Assembly: GCA_019414465.1 (NCBI GenBank)
Contig: DXLY01000011.1
Location: 2,159-34,051 of the forward strand
Direction of reading: 5' to 3'
From: Collinsella sp.
GTDB lineage: Bacteria; Actinomycetota; Coriobacteriia; Coriobacteriales; Coriobacteriaceae
Length of the DNA: 31,893 nucleotides
Shown here piece by piece: positions 18,034 through 25,293 of the stretch. The position numbers were made by a program, and so were the translations under genes. The first letter of the stretch is position 1; each line of letters opens with the position of its first letter. Below the pieces are notes generated by a model. It saw only the letters and a list, made by a program, of their open reading frames with translations, made no database searches and was not told the origin of the DNA.

Positions 18034-18075
18034 CTTGAGCGAAATAAAGTAATCGTTATAAGATGCTCAAGTATC
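18034..18075 (+). promoter_or_regulatory. Promoter and flanking inverted-repeat operator of the toxin-antitoxin genes
   Basis: A promoter-like pair, TTGAGC (18037–18042) and TATAAG (18059–18064), is spaced by 16 bases. The arms TACTTGAGC (18034–18042) and GCTCAAGTA (18067–18075) form a perfect 9-bp inverted repeat. It overlaps the -35 and lies just past the -10, with centres 33 bases apart, about three helical turns. This is the layout expected for autoregulation by the antitoxin encoded 54 bases downstream. Confidence 0.6.
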
Positions 18076-18128
18076 GGCACATGCCGCATTTGACCGACTA
18101 TATTGCACGCTCATTAAGGGGGCCAGTG

Positions 18129-18452
18129 ATGTCATCGACTCAAAAACGAGCCATCCTGCAGGTGCGCATTCGCGAGGAAGACAAGCAGTCTGCCGAACAT
18201 CTCTACGACGCCATGGGCACATCGCTCGCCGAGGCCGTCCGTCTATTTGTCGCGCAGAGCATTTTGATGCGCAAGCTCCCCTTTCAGCCGGTCGCCGTGC
18301 GCTCAAAGGACGGCACCGCCGCCTATGGATCGCTCAAAGCATACGGTGACCCCAATCGCCGCTCCGAGGAGCGCAATGCCTGGATTGAATACCTTGCCAC
18401 AGAAAGCGACGATTCGATTTTGGGTCCCGAGGAAGTAGATATCCATGAGTAG
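18129..18452 (+). CDS. RelB/DinJ-family antitoxin
   Basis: A 107-residue protein whose N-terminal half (QKRAILQVRIREEDKQ, then HLYDAMGTSLAEAVRLFV) is a ribbon-helix-helix of the RelB/DinJ type: a beta strand for DNA contact, then two helices with the typical Gly-Thr-Ser-Leu turn. The C-terminal half is acidic and presumably wraps the toxin. The ATG at 18129 follows AAGGGGGCC; an earlier ATG at 18063 lacks a ribosome site and lies inside the -10. It overlaps the next gene by eight bases, the usual toxin-antitoxin arrangement. The promoter has a dyad suited to autoregulation. Confidence 0.8.
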   Translation: MSSTQKRAILQVRIREEDKQSAEHLYDAMGTSLAEAVRLFVAQSILMRKLPFQPVAVRSKDGTAAYGSLKAYGDPNRRSEERNAWIEYLATESDDSILGPEEVDIHE

Positions 18453-18921
18453 CACCATCATCGACGAGACCGTCATCCTACGCTACCTGCTTGACGACGA
18501 CGAAGTCCTGTCACCGCGCGCCGCCAAGGTCATCGCCACGCGCACCGCTCGTGTCTATCCCGAAATCATCACGCGCGTCGTGGTCACGCTGCGCGACGTC
18601 TATAAGGTTCCCCGCGTTGAGATTGCTGCGGCCATGAAAAGGCTGCTCGATGACGTCATGGTCGACGAGCCCACCGTTGTCGCCCTTGCCGTCAAACTTT
18701 TTGGCAAGACCCATATGGACTTTACCGACTGCCTCCTCGCAGCCCGAACCGCCATCTACAACGATGATGTCGTGAGCTTTGGTAAGCCCATCATCCAAGG
18801 CATGATCGACTACCGCCGCCAGCGCCAAACCGCCGCCGACGCCCGCAGCCGAAGCACCGACGCCCGCGGACACGGCACCGACTCCACCATCGACAAGCTC
18901 CGCCACCGCCCCCGCAGCTAA
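18445..18921 (+). CDS. PIN-domain protein, putative toxin partner
   Basis: A 158-residue protein with a PIN-like fold pattern: IIDETVILRYLL at the N-terminus (D7), VYKVPRVEIAAAMKRLL in the middle and MDFTDCLLAARTAIYNDDVVSFGK near residue 115 (D92, D95). PIN toxins are ribonucleases that use three or four acidic residues. Two positions look altered: R44 stands where the family usually has Glu, and G113 where TFD gives Asp. The protein may therefore be a weak or inactive nuclease, or use other acids. The last 30 residues are a charged, low-complexity tail. Pairing with a RelB-like antitoxin instead of a VapB-like one is unusual. Confidence 0.7.
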   Translation: MSSTIIDETVILRYLLDDDEVLSPRAAKVIATRTARVYPEIITRVVVTLRDVYKVPRVEIAAAMKRLLDDVMVDEPTVVALAVKLFGKTHMDFTDCLLAARTAIYNDDVVSFGKPIIQGMIDYRRQRQTAADARSRSTDARGHGTDSTIDKLRHRPRS

Positions 18922-18936
18922 CCCCATCCCCATCTG

Positions 18937-19003
18937 AGTTGCGGTGAAATAGTTCCTGGATTTAGGCTTATTCGAGCTTTTCAGGAACTATTTCACCGCA
19001 ACT
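18937..19003. repeat. Long palindromic repeat, copy 1
   Basis: Perfect 22-bp arms (18937–18958 and 18982–19003) enclose a 23-nt loop. Each arm begins AGTTGCGGTGAAATAGTTCC, and the second is its reverse complement. The same arms recur at 20246–20316 with an unrelated loop. No T-tract follows on either strand, so a simple terminator is unlikely. The arms are lower in GC than the surroundings. Confidence 0.85.
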
Positions 19004-19020
19004 TTCTGTAAGGGTGGTTT

Positions 19021-19043
19021 TTAGTGCCGCCGAGGGGCACTAA
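19021..19043. repeat. Short hairpin TTAGTGCC/GGCACTAA
   Basis: Perfect 8-bp arms around a 7-base loop lie 18 bases after the long palindrome. The T-run lies before the hairpin on the plus strand and becomes an A-run on the minus strand, so it is not a terminator in either direction. It sits in the 255-base gap before the PD-(D/E)XK-like gene, where I see no clear promoter. Confidence 0.5.
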
Positions 19044-19176
19044 TCAACCGTTTGCCGATATGTTTGGCTCCGACTCATGACTCTGACCTGCCCCGTCAAG
19101 CTTTTGGTCAGTTCATGGCAAGGTCTGGCGGGCCAAATATGGGATAGCGTAGTGTCATTCACTCCCCCTCGAGACC

Positions 19177-20184
19177 ATGGGGTCGAAAATGAGTCATGAT
19201 AAACGCTGTTCCAAACCGCAATTAGAGCTGTTCTTCCGGTTATTCGAGGCCCATCATGGCGGGCACCTGTTTGTAGCTACCAAAAAATGGGATGAACGCT
19301 GTGCCTACGCGCTCATGCAAAAAGAGATGATTATTCGACTCTACAACCATGTCTACGCTGATCCCACGTATTGGAATGATCTCGGCGTCGAAGATCGCAT
19401 CTTTCAATTGGCATCCGCTATTGCGGTCGTTGAACCGGATGCCGTGTTTTGTGGAGCAACGGCGGCACTGCTCTATGGCATCGGTTCTGCATATTCGCTT
19501 CTCGACAAGGTGCAAGTGCTGCTGCCGCGTTCCACCAGACGCGATATGTACGAATTCGTTGAATACCGACGCTGGCGGCCGGGCGACGTATGGCAGCTCG
19601 GCCCGTTTACGTTAACGGATCCATATCGCACGGTGGTCGACATCGCCCGAACGAGCGCTTTTCGATATGCACTAGGCTATGTCGACGGGTTGGCTCGTGA
19701 GTACGGTGTCGAGCGTGAAGAATTGCGTGCATATGCACAAGCGAACTGCCGCGGACTGCATGGCATCGCGCGCGCATTTGACGTTTTTGAACATATGGAT
19801 GGCAGATCGGATAACGGTGGAGAATCCGAGGCACGGGCGGCAATGATTCTGGCGGGAGTTGCCACACCCGAACTACAGGTTGAAATCACTCGACCGGGAA
19901 ACGCCGGCTATTATTTGGCAGATTACGGCTGGCAGATGCCAAACGGCTCTTGGATGCTGGCTGAGCTGCATGGACTAGGCAAGTTTGAGGACGAGTCCCA
20001 AAATGATCCGGGACATACTGCGGCAAAAACCTATCGAGCTGCCCTCATGCGCGACGCGAACCTGCGTGCCATGGGCCACAACGTCATTCATTTCAAGCTC
20101 TCAGACACCTACGATGTCAAAGCGTTCGGCTCCATGATGCGCGGCTACGGTATACCAACCACAAAACCCTACGCAGACTCCTGA
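19177..20184 (+). CDS. AbiEi-like N-terminus fused to PD-(D/E)XK-like C-terminal domain
   Basis: A 335-residue protein. The N-terminal part resembles actinobacterial AbiEi-type antitoxin/transcriptional-regulator domains: a winged-helix-like start with RLYNHVYADPTYW, then DAVFCGATAALLYGIG at about residues 88 to 103. The C-terminal part resembles the DUF559/Vsr-type PD-(D/E)XK nuclease fold: ESEARAAMILAG (E216, E218), LADYGWQ (D249) and MLAELHGLGKF (E263). The usual ExDG is replaced by ELHG. An ATG at 19189 is an equally possible start. Base composition is visibly less GC-rich than in neighbours, and two copies of a long palindrome bracket the gene, both signs of transfer. Function is unknown; defence or regulation is inference. 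Confidence 0.65.
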   Translation: MGSKMSHDKRCSKPQLELFFRLFEAHHGGHLFVATKKWDERCAYALMQKEMIIRLYNHVYADPTYWNDLGVEDRIFQLASAIAVVEPDAVFCGATAALLYGIGSAYSLLDKVQVLLPRSTRRDMYEFVEYRRWRPGDVWQLGPFTLTDPYRTVVDIARTSAFRYALGYVDGLAREYGVEREELRAYAQANCRGLHGIARAFDVFEHMDGRSDNGGESEARAAMILAGVATPELQVEITRPGNAGYYLADYGWQMPNGSWMLAELHGLGKFEDESQNDPGHTAAKTYRAALMRDANLRAMGHNVIHFKLSDTYDVKAFGSMMRGYGIPTTKPYADS

Positions 20185-20245
20185 CCGGCTGCCCTCATCT
20201 TCTCGACAACAGAACCCATCATCGACCCAGCCCGCTCGGCCTCAA

Positions 20246-20316
20246 TAAGTTGCGGTGAAATAGTTCCTGGATAACAGCTTTTGCGGCTAATCCAGGAACT
20301 ATTTCACCGCAACTTA
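20246..20316. repeat. Long palindromic repeat, copy 2
   Basis: Perfect 27-bp arms (20246–20272 and 20290–20316) enclose a 17-nt loop. The inner 22 bases of the arms are identical to copy 1 at 18937–19003. The loop differs completely, so the conserved part is the paired sequence itself. It lies 61 bases after the stop of the PD-(D/E)XK-like gene. Confidence 0.85.
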
Positions 20317-20346
20317 GGAGGGGATGTGGGGTCCCCGGCATGTATA

Positions 20347-20384
20347 TGAAAACGGCTCTGGCACCAAATAGAGCCAAAGCCGTT
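20347..20384 (-). terminator. Terminator of the tRNA-Pro/tRNA-Gly transcript
   Basis: On the minus strand a 12-bp stem with one G.U (AACGGCTTTGGC with GCCAGAGCCGTT) and a 10-base loop is followed by TTTTC, where the first two T belong to the stem. It lies 15 bases past the tRNA-Gly 3' end. Confidence 0.75.
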
Positions 20385-20399
20385 AAAACTATCCTATGG

Positions 20400-20470
20400 A
20401 GCGGGCGACGGGAATCGAACCCGCGTCATCAGCTTGGAAGGCTGGGGTTCTACCATTGAACTACGCCCGC
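20400..20470 (-). tRNA. tRNA-Gly (UCC)
   Basis: A full cloverleaf can be folded: acceptor GCGGGCG with CGCCCGC, a D arm with AGUUCAAUGGU, an anticodon loop CUUCCAA giving anticodon UCC, and a T arm GCGGGUUCGAUUCCCGU. It has 71 nt with a U discriminator base and no encoded CCA. It is the second gene of a two-tRNA transcript with tRNA-Pro. Confidence 0.97.
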
Positions 20471-20476
20471 AAGATA

Positions 20477-20553
20477 TGGTCGGGACGACAGGATTTGAAC
20501 CTGCGACATCCTGCTCCCAAAGCAGGCGCGCTACCAAACTGCGCCACGTCCCG
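20477..20553 (-). tRNA. tRNA-Pro (UGG)
   Basis: The cloverleaf includes acceptor CGGGACG with CGUCCCG, a D loop with CAGUUUGGUAGCG, an anticodon loop UUUGGGA giving UGG, and a T arm CAGGUUCAAAUCCUG. The 3' CCA is encoded (77 nt in all). It lies six bases upstream of tRNA-Gly on the same strand and has a consensus promoter about 50 bases upstream. Confidence 0.97.
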
Positions 20554-20604
20554 AAGGTGTTGAGCAGCTAAGGCATAAACCTTGCGTGTCCCAAAGCGAA
20601 GGAA

Positions 20605-20633
20605 ATTATAGGGGAGACTCCCCGCCTGTGCAA
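20605..20633 (-). promoter_or_regulatory. Consensus promoter of the tRNA-Pro/Gly transcript
   Basis: On the minus strand TTGCAC (20633–20628) and TATAAT (20610–20605) are 17 bases apart, an almost ideal vegetative promoter. The spacer contains a palindrome, GGGGAGTCTCCCC, which could be chance or an operator. It begins 12 bases after the brnQ stop codon. Confidence 0.8.
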
Positions 20634-20644
20634 GCGGCGATGTT

Positions 20645-22003
20645 CTAGCTCCTCGAATGTGCGACAAACCGGCTGTGGAGCAGACCAATCACAAACGCCA
20701 CCACGGCGAACGGCGCCCACGCGGCTCCAATGTCTGCCAGCGGCAACGCATCGAACGGCAGCCACGCGCCAGCAAAGAACGCATCGCGGACCGAAGTGAT
20801 TACGCTCTGCACCGCGACAACGCCGCCGACCCAAACCCACACCTGCGGATGAGCGTCGCAAAAGCCGTGCACCAGGCCCATCAGTACCAGCACGATGGCA
20901 ACGGGATACAAGGCGTTGAGCATGGGCACCGAGAACATAAGAATCACGTCGAGGCCCACATTGGAGAGCACGCACGAAAACGCTGCGAACACAAAGGCGA
21001 GAATCGCAAAGGGACGGCGCATGGCCTCCTCGGAGGCCTCCGCTCCCCCTTCGACCACATACGTCTCGCAGAAGTAACGCGAGCAGCAGCTGATAAGGCC
21101 AATACACACGTTCATGCAGGCGAGGAAGAAGATGGCGAAGACCACGACCGTGCCGGCAAGGCCAAAGTGCATGGAGGCAGAGCGGGCAAGGATGGCGGCG
21201 CCATTGGTAGCGTCGGGCATCACGGTGCCGAGCTGCATGCCGGCAAGGGCCAAGCCGCAATAGATAAAGGCCATGAGCACGCCGGCGATCACACCGGAGC
21301 GCGAAATTTCAAAAGCGACGCGCTTGTCGTCGGTCACGCCCAGCTCGTGAATGGTCTCGGCGATGATGATGCCGAAAGCGAGCGACGCAAGCAGGTCCAT
21401 GGTCTGATAGCCAGTTAAAAAGCCCTGCACGGCGGCGCCTGCATCGTAGGGAGCCTGAGGCGCGGCAGCCGGTCCCAGCGGCGAGATCACGGCTGCACCC
21501 ACGACCAGCACGATGAGCGCAATGAGCGCGGGGCCCGTAATGCGACCGAGCACGCGCGTGATGACACCCGGGCGCAGTGTGAGCGCAAACGCGACGACGA
21601 AGAACCCGATGGCAAACACCAGACGTGCCGTGCCAAGCGAAACACCCTCGGGTAGCAGCGGCACGAGCATTTCGAACGCCGTAGAGCTTGTGCGCGGAAT
21701 GGCCAGGCACGGACCGATGGCCAGGTAGACCGCCGCAACGAAGAATTCACCAAACTTAGGATGCACGCGCCCGGCCAGCTCGCGGGCCGTGCCGGCGAGC
21801 GCGACGGCGATAAAGCCCATGACGGGCAGGCCGATGGCGGCAATCAAAAAGCCAATCATGGCAAGCGGCGTGGCCGTGCCGGCCTGAAGTGCCAGCAACG
21901 GCGGAATGATGAGGTTACCGGCGCCAAAGAGCATCGAAAACAGCGCAATGCCGACGGTGACGACATGGTCGGAGCGCAAACCGCGCGGAGCGGATGAGGC
22001 CAT
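20645..22003 (-). CDS. brnQ: Branched-chain amino acid carrier BrnQ (LIVCS family)
   Basis: A 452-residue cation-coupled transporter for leucine, isoleucine and valine. About twelve hydrophobic segments are present. The N-terminal signature SMLFGAGNLIIPP (residues about 22 to 34) is typical of BrnQ/LivCS, and further family segments include GYQTMDLLASLAFG and IHELGVTDDKR. The open frame runs 79 codons further upstream, but that part overlaps a terminator and the preceding gene. The ATG at 22003 has AAAGGTG upstream. It begins only about 20 bases after the terminator of the selenium operon, so its promoter must be very close or it is expressed by read-through; TATACT at 22065–22060 on the minus strand is a candidate -10. 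Confidence 0.95.
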   Translation of the reverse strand: MASSAPRGLRSDHVVTVGIALFSMLFGAGNLIIPPLLALQAGTATPLAMIGFLIAAIGLPVMGFIAVALAGTARELAGRVHPKFGEFFVAAVYLAIGPCLAIPRTSSTAFEMLVPLLPEGVSLGTARLVFAIGFFVVAFALTLRPGVITRVLGRITGPALIALIVLVVGAAVISPLGPAAAPQAPYDAGAAVQGFLTGYQTMDLLASLAFGIIIAETIHELGVTDDKRVAFEISRSGVIAGVLMAFIYCGLALAGMQLGTVMPDATNGAAILARSASMHFGLAGTVVVFAIFFLACMNVCIGLISCCSRYFCETYVVEGGAEASEEAMRRPFAILAFVFAAFSCVLSNVGLDVILMFSVPMLNALYPVAIVLVLMGLVHGFCDAHPQVWVWVGGVVAVQSVITSVRDAFFAGAWLPFDALPLADIGAAWAPFAVVAFVIGLLHSRFVAHSRS

Positions 22004-22026
22004 ATGCACACCTTTCGGGTCGAAAC

Positions 22027-22057
22027 AAAAACGGGACGGGCAAAAACACCCGTCCCG
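22027..22057 (-). terminator. Terminator of the double-cubane/selenium operon
   Basis: On the minus strand 9-bp perfect arms (CGGGACGGG with CCCGTCCCG) around an 8-base loop are followed by TTTTTGTTT. It starts about 24 bases after the stop of the cysteine-desulfurase-like gene and ends 23 bases before the brnQ start. Confidence 0.9.
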
Positions 22058-22080
22058 CAAGTATAAACGGTCTAGCAGCT

Positions 22081-23220
22081 TTAGCAGGCTAAATCGCACA
22101 GAGCATCGATAGCCGTGTCGACTTCTTCGGTAGTGTTGAAATACCCAAACGAGAAGCGGACGACGCCCTGGCGCTCGGTCCCCAGCGCACGGTGCATGAG
22201 CGGGGCGCAATGGGCGCCGGGGCGCGTCGCAATCCCCCACCCTTGCATGAGTGCATCCGAGATCTCGGCAGAGTCGATATCGCCCACGTTGAGCGACACA
22301 ATCGCAGAGCGCGTCGGCTGGTCAAAGGCACCGTAGAGCTTAATCCCCGAAATCTCGCGCACACCGGAAAGGAAGCGATCAGCGAGTGCACGCTCGTGGG
22401 CAGCAATCGCCTCGACCCCACCCTGGGCCTCGATAAAGTCGAGGCCTGCGGAAAAGCCCGCGATGCCGTGGCCGTTGAGCGTGCCCGCCTCAAGGCGCGT
22501 GGGCCACTCAAGCGGCTGCAGTGGGTCGAAGCTGTGCACGCCCGTGCCGCCCATGGCCCACGGAGCCACGTCAATGCCCTCCGCCACGGCCAGGCCGCCG
22601 GTCCCCTGCGGACCCATGAGCCCCTTATGGCCGGTAAAGCACACAATGTCGAGGCCCATGGCCTGCATATCGATATGCGCCGTGCCGGCAGACTGCGAGG
22701 CATCGACGATCACCAGCGCACCGGCCGCATGCGCGATGGCAGCCACGCGCGCAATGTCGACCGCGTTGCCGGTCACATTGGAGGCGTGCGTCACCACCAC
22801 AGCACGCGTACCGGGCGTGACAAGCCGCTCGAGCTCGTCGTAGTCGAGCACGCCGTTGGTATCACAGCCCGCATGCTCAACCGTCACACCCTGCTCTGCC
22901 GCCAGGCGGTTGAGCGGACGCAGTACGGAGTTGTGCTCGAGCACCGTTGTGACCACATGGTCGCCGGGGCGCACCACCCCGTTGATGGCGGTGTTGAGCG
23001 CCGCCGTGGAGTTGGGCGTAAAGCACACATGGTCCGCCCTCGGGCAACCCAAAAGGCGCGCGAGCTTGGCACGGCAAGCGTGAATCGTACGAGCGGCATC
23101 GAGGGCACCCGACGTGGCGCCGCGCCCGGCATTGCCGAGCGAGCACATCGCCTGCGTCACGGCATCGATGACCACCTGCGGCTTGTGCATGGTCGTTGCC
23201 GCGTTATCCAGATAGATCAT
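22081..23220 (-). CDS. Cysteine desulfurase-like PLP enzyme (class V aminotransferase)
   Basis: A 379-residue fold-type I PLP enzyme of the cysteine desulfurase/selenocysteine lyase family. The N-terminus MIYLDNAATT is typical. The PLP lysine is in CFTGHKGLMGPQGTGG, and the candidate sulfur- or selenium-accepting Cys is in PGAHCAPLMHRALGT. It sits last in an operon with selD, yedF and a DUF3343 gene, a set known from selenium-using anaerobes. The likely role is to release Se or S from cysteine analogues for SelD. The ATG at 23220 follows GGGAGG and overlaps the DUF3343 stop by four bases (ATGA). The substrate (Cys or Sec) cannot be decided from sequence. Confidence 0.9.
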   Translation of the reverse strand: MIYLDNAATTMHKPQVVIDAVTQAMCSLGNAGRGATSGALDAARTIHACRAKLARLLGCPRADHVCFTPNSTAALNTAINGVVRPGDHVVTTVLEHNSVLRPLNRLAAEQGVTVEHAGCDTNGVLDYDELERLVTPGTRAVVVTHASNVTGNAVDIARVAAIAHAAGALVIVDASQSAGTAHIDMQAMGLDIVCFTGHKGLMGPQGTGGLAVAEGIDVAPWAMGGTGVHSFDPLQPLEWPTRLEAGTLNGHGIAGFSAGLDFIEAQGGVEAIAAHERALADRFLSGVREISGIKLYGAFDQPTRSAIVSLNVGDIDSAEISDALMQGWGIATRPGAHCAPLMHRALGTERQGVVRFSFGYFNTTEEVDTAIDALCDLAC

Positions 23221-23468
23221 CGCACGACCTCCCACATATCGATCACGGTGAAGCCCTCGGTGGGAACGCCCGCCGAGGCAAGTTCGCCGCGCAGCAGTTC
23301 CTCATCGGCAGGCAACGCCTTCCACGCCAAACCGCAGCCGGCAGCGACCTCCCCGGGCACGGGAATCGTCCGCCCGGGAAGACCGCGCTCGATGCACAGG
23401 GATTCGCAACCCATGGCGGCCGCCGTGGCGGGAAACGTGATGACAAGCGCCGGGCGCTTCTCCCTCAT
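23217..23468 (-). CDS. DUF3343 small protein, putative Se/S carrier
   Basis: An 83-residue protein of the DUF3343 family. Its pattern is a strand (ALVITFPATAAAM), then CESLCIERG, IPVPGEV and AAGCGLAW with the conserved Cys, and a final strand. Family members occur next to yedF, selD and csd-like genes and are proposed to carry selenium or sulfur; that role is not proven. The ATG at 23468 has GGAG six bases upstream; an earlier ATG adds five residues. Its stop overlaps the start of the desulfurase-like gene, so the two products are probably made together. Confidence 0.82.
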   Translation of the reverse strand: MREKRPALVITFPATAAAMGCESLCIERGLPGRTIPVPGEVAAGCGLAWKALPADEELLRGELASAGVPTEGFTVIDMWEVVR

Positions 23469-23487
23469 GGCAACTCCAACCAATACG

Positions 23488-24114
23488 CTACGGGCGCACG
23501 ACGCGCACGGCCTGCTCCATCTTCTCCACGATCACGTACATGTTGGTGACCTCGCCCACCGCAAGCTGGTCTTTAATGCCATAGTGGTCGAGGCAGGTAC
23601 CGCAGGTGAGAATCTCGACACCCTGCTCCGCCAAGCCCTTCAGGTCATCGAGCACCGGCGAGCCCTCGACGGTGAGCTTGGCACCGCCGTTGTAGAACAG
23701 CATGGTCACGGGCAGCTCCTCCTGCTGCGTCACGGCAAAGACAAACGCCTTCATGAGCTTGTGGCCCAGCTCGTCGTCGCCACGGCCCATGCAATCGGTA
23801 TAGACGGAAATGACAAGTTTGCCCTTGCCGGCGCTGGCGTCGCAGAAAGCGGCGCCGTCCTGCTCGGGGTCCGCAACGGCCACGGCACCGGCGGTCGCGA
23901 CGGTCACGTGCCACTCAACGTCAGAAACCTTCTCGACTGAGGCCGTGCAGCCCTTCTCCTGCGCCATCTTCGAGATGTTCTTGACGGCGGTCTCGTTGTC
24001 GACCGAGGTCACGACTGTGCCCTCGCCATCGAGTTGCTTCAGGGCTTTGAGCGTCTTGACGACGGGCAGCGGGCAGGCATCGCCCATGGCATTGACTTCA
24101 ATTTTGGTAGACAT
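23488..24114 (-). CDS. yedF: Selenium metabolism protein YedF
   Basis: A 208-residue two-domain protein. Residues 1 to about 75 are a TusA/SirA-like domain with MGDACPLPVVKTLKAL (C14 in the CPxP motif). Residues from about 95 on are a DsrE-like domain with VYTDCMGRGDDELG and LTCGTCLDHYG. Such fused proteins are partners of SelD in many Sec-using anaerobes, and a selenium-transfer role is inferred from that association. The ATG at 24114 follows GAAAGGA. It lies 60 bases after selD, with a hairpin in the gap, and 19 bases before the DUF3343 gene. Confidence 0.93.
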   Translation of the reverse strand: MSTKIEVNAMGDACPLPVVKTLKALKQLDGEGTVVTSVDNETAVKNISKMAQEKGCTASVEKVSDVEWHVTVATAGAVAVADPEQDGAAFCDASAGKGKLVISVYTDCMGRGDDELGHKLMKAFVFAVTQQEELPVTMLFYNGGAKLTVEGSPVLDDLKGLAEQGVEILTCGTCLDHYGIKDQLAVGEVTNMYVIVEKMEQAVRVVRP

Positions 24115-24127
24115 AGTTTTTCCTTTC

Positions 24128-24157
24128 AAAAGGGACCGCCCAGAACAGTAGGCGGTC
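24128..24157 (-). terminator. Weak terminator-like hairpin between selD and yedF
   Basis: On the minus strand 7-bp arms (GACCGCC with GGCGGTC) and a 10-base loop are followed by CCTTTTG. The short T-tract two bases from the stem suggests partial termination or mRNA processing, giving more selD than yedF transcript. The ribosome site of yedF follows directly. Confidence 0.45.
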
Positions 24158-24173
24158 GCATAAACGGTTTTCC

Positions 24174-25223
24174 TTAATGCACAACGCGAACGGCAGGACC
24201 GCCTGGTACCGGCTCGTACACGCGACCGACGACGGCGGCGATACGTCCTTCGGCATGTAGACGGCTCGCAAGCTCATCCACATCGGCAGCAGGTGCCGCG
24301 ATAAGCAGGCCACCAGACGTCTGCGGGTCGTACAGCGCGTCGAGCATGCCCGGCTCAAGGTCCTCGTCGGCCGTCACGCGCGGGCCAAAGAAGTCCTGGT
24401 TGCGGTAGGAGCCCGCGGGGATAATGCCCAAACGCGCCATGTCGAGCACCTGGTCAAAGAGCGGCACCGCCCCCGACGCAAGCTCAATCTGCACGCCCGA
24501 GCCCTCGGCCATCTCGCACGCATGCCCGATCAGGCCAAAGCCCGTGATGTCGGTGCAGCCGTGAAGCTCAAGTCCCTCGGCCAGACGAATCGGAGCCTCG
24601 TTGAGGGTGCGCATCGAGTCAAACATGGCTGCGGCCTCGTCCCGCTCGATGAGCTCGCCCTTAATGGCCGTGGTGATGATGCCCGAGCCAACCGCCTTGG
24701 TCAGCAGTAACGCATCGCCCACGCGCGCGCCGCTGTTGGCGAGCATGCGGTCGAGCGCGACAAACCCGCTCACGGACAGGCCGTACTTGGGCTCGTCGTC
24801 GTTGATGGTGTGACCGCCCGCGATGGAGCAACCCGCCTCGACGCACTTGTCGGCGCCGCCCGCCAGAATCTGACCGGCAACCTCAACGCCCAGACAGCTC
24901 GGGATGCACAGCAAGTTCATGGCATGGCTCGGCCGCCCGCCCATGGCGTAGATGTCCGACAGCGAGTTTGCCGCGGCGATCTGGCCAAACAAAAACGGGT
25001 CGTCGACCATCGGTGGGAAGAAGTCGATGGACTGCACGAGACCCAAGTTATCGCCAACGCGAAAGACGCTCGCATCGTCGGAGGTATCGAACCCCACGAG
25101 CAAGTTGTCGTTATGCACATTGGGTAAATCGCCCAGGACCTGGGCGAGGGCTCCAGGAGCCAACTTAGCGGCTCAACCGCTCGCGGCAGTCATAGACGTG
25201 AGCTTAATCTGATCGTCAGCCAT
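24174..25223 (-). CDS. selD: Selenophosphate synthetase SelD, itself a selenoprotein
   Basis: A 349-residue ATP-dependent enzyme that makes selenophosphate from selenide. The in-frame TGA at 25173–25175 encodes residue 17, in the context TAASG-U-AAKLAPG. This is the catalytic position (C17 in E. coli), next to the essential Lys at residue 20. Downstream family signatures include LLVGFDTSDDASVFRV, SDIYAMGG, GGHTINDDEPKYGL and TDITGFGLIGHACEMA. The start ATG at 25223 has GAGGAGG at good spacing. A naive call would start at a TTG after the TGA and lose the catalytic residue. Hairpins follow the TGA. It is the fourth gene of the operon that also encodes the activase and double-cubane proteins. 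Confidence 0.95.
25131..25175 (-). promoter_or_regulatory. Sec codon and candidate SECIS of selD
   Basis: Read on the minus strand, TGA at 25175–25173 is followed by two hairpins. The first, GGCUC-CUG-GAGCC at 25161–25149, begins 12 nt after the UGA, a distance typical of bacterial SECIS elements. The second, GCCCAG-GUC-CUGGGC at 25145–25131, is stronger but lies further away. The first is my preferred SECIS, and the second may extend it. Neither has the GGUCU loop of the fdhF element. Confidence 0.65.
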
Positions 25224-25293
25224 CGATACCTCCTCTCATCGGTCAATCATTTTCTCCCAGTATACGCATGAATGCGAGCCTGCGGCGGATGCA

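Noticed and set aside
18937..19003. Long palindrome as a simple rho-independent terminator of the toxin gene
   Set aside because: No proper T-tract follows on either strand, and a second copy with the same arms lies elsewhere. It is better treated as a repeat.
22004..22240. N-terminal extension of BrnQ by 79 codons
   Set aside because: It would cross a strong terminator and the end of the preceding gene. The family N-terminus begins at the ATG at 22003.
25224..25293. Promoter between the activase gene and selD (TATACT with a CGCAT/ATGCG dyad nearby)
   Set aside because: No -35 at a sensible distance and no extended -10. The gap is only 70 bases, so read-through from the upstream genes is simpler.
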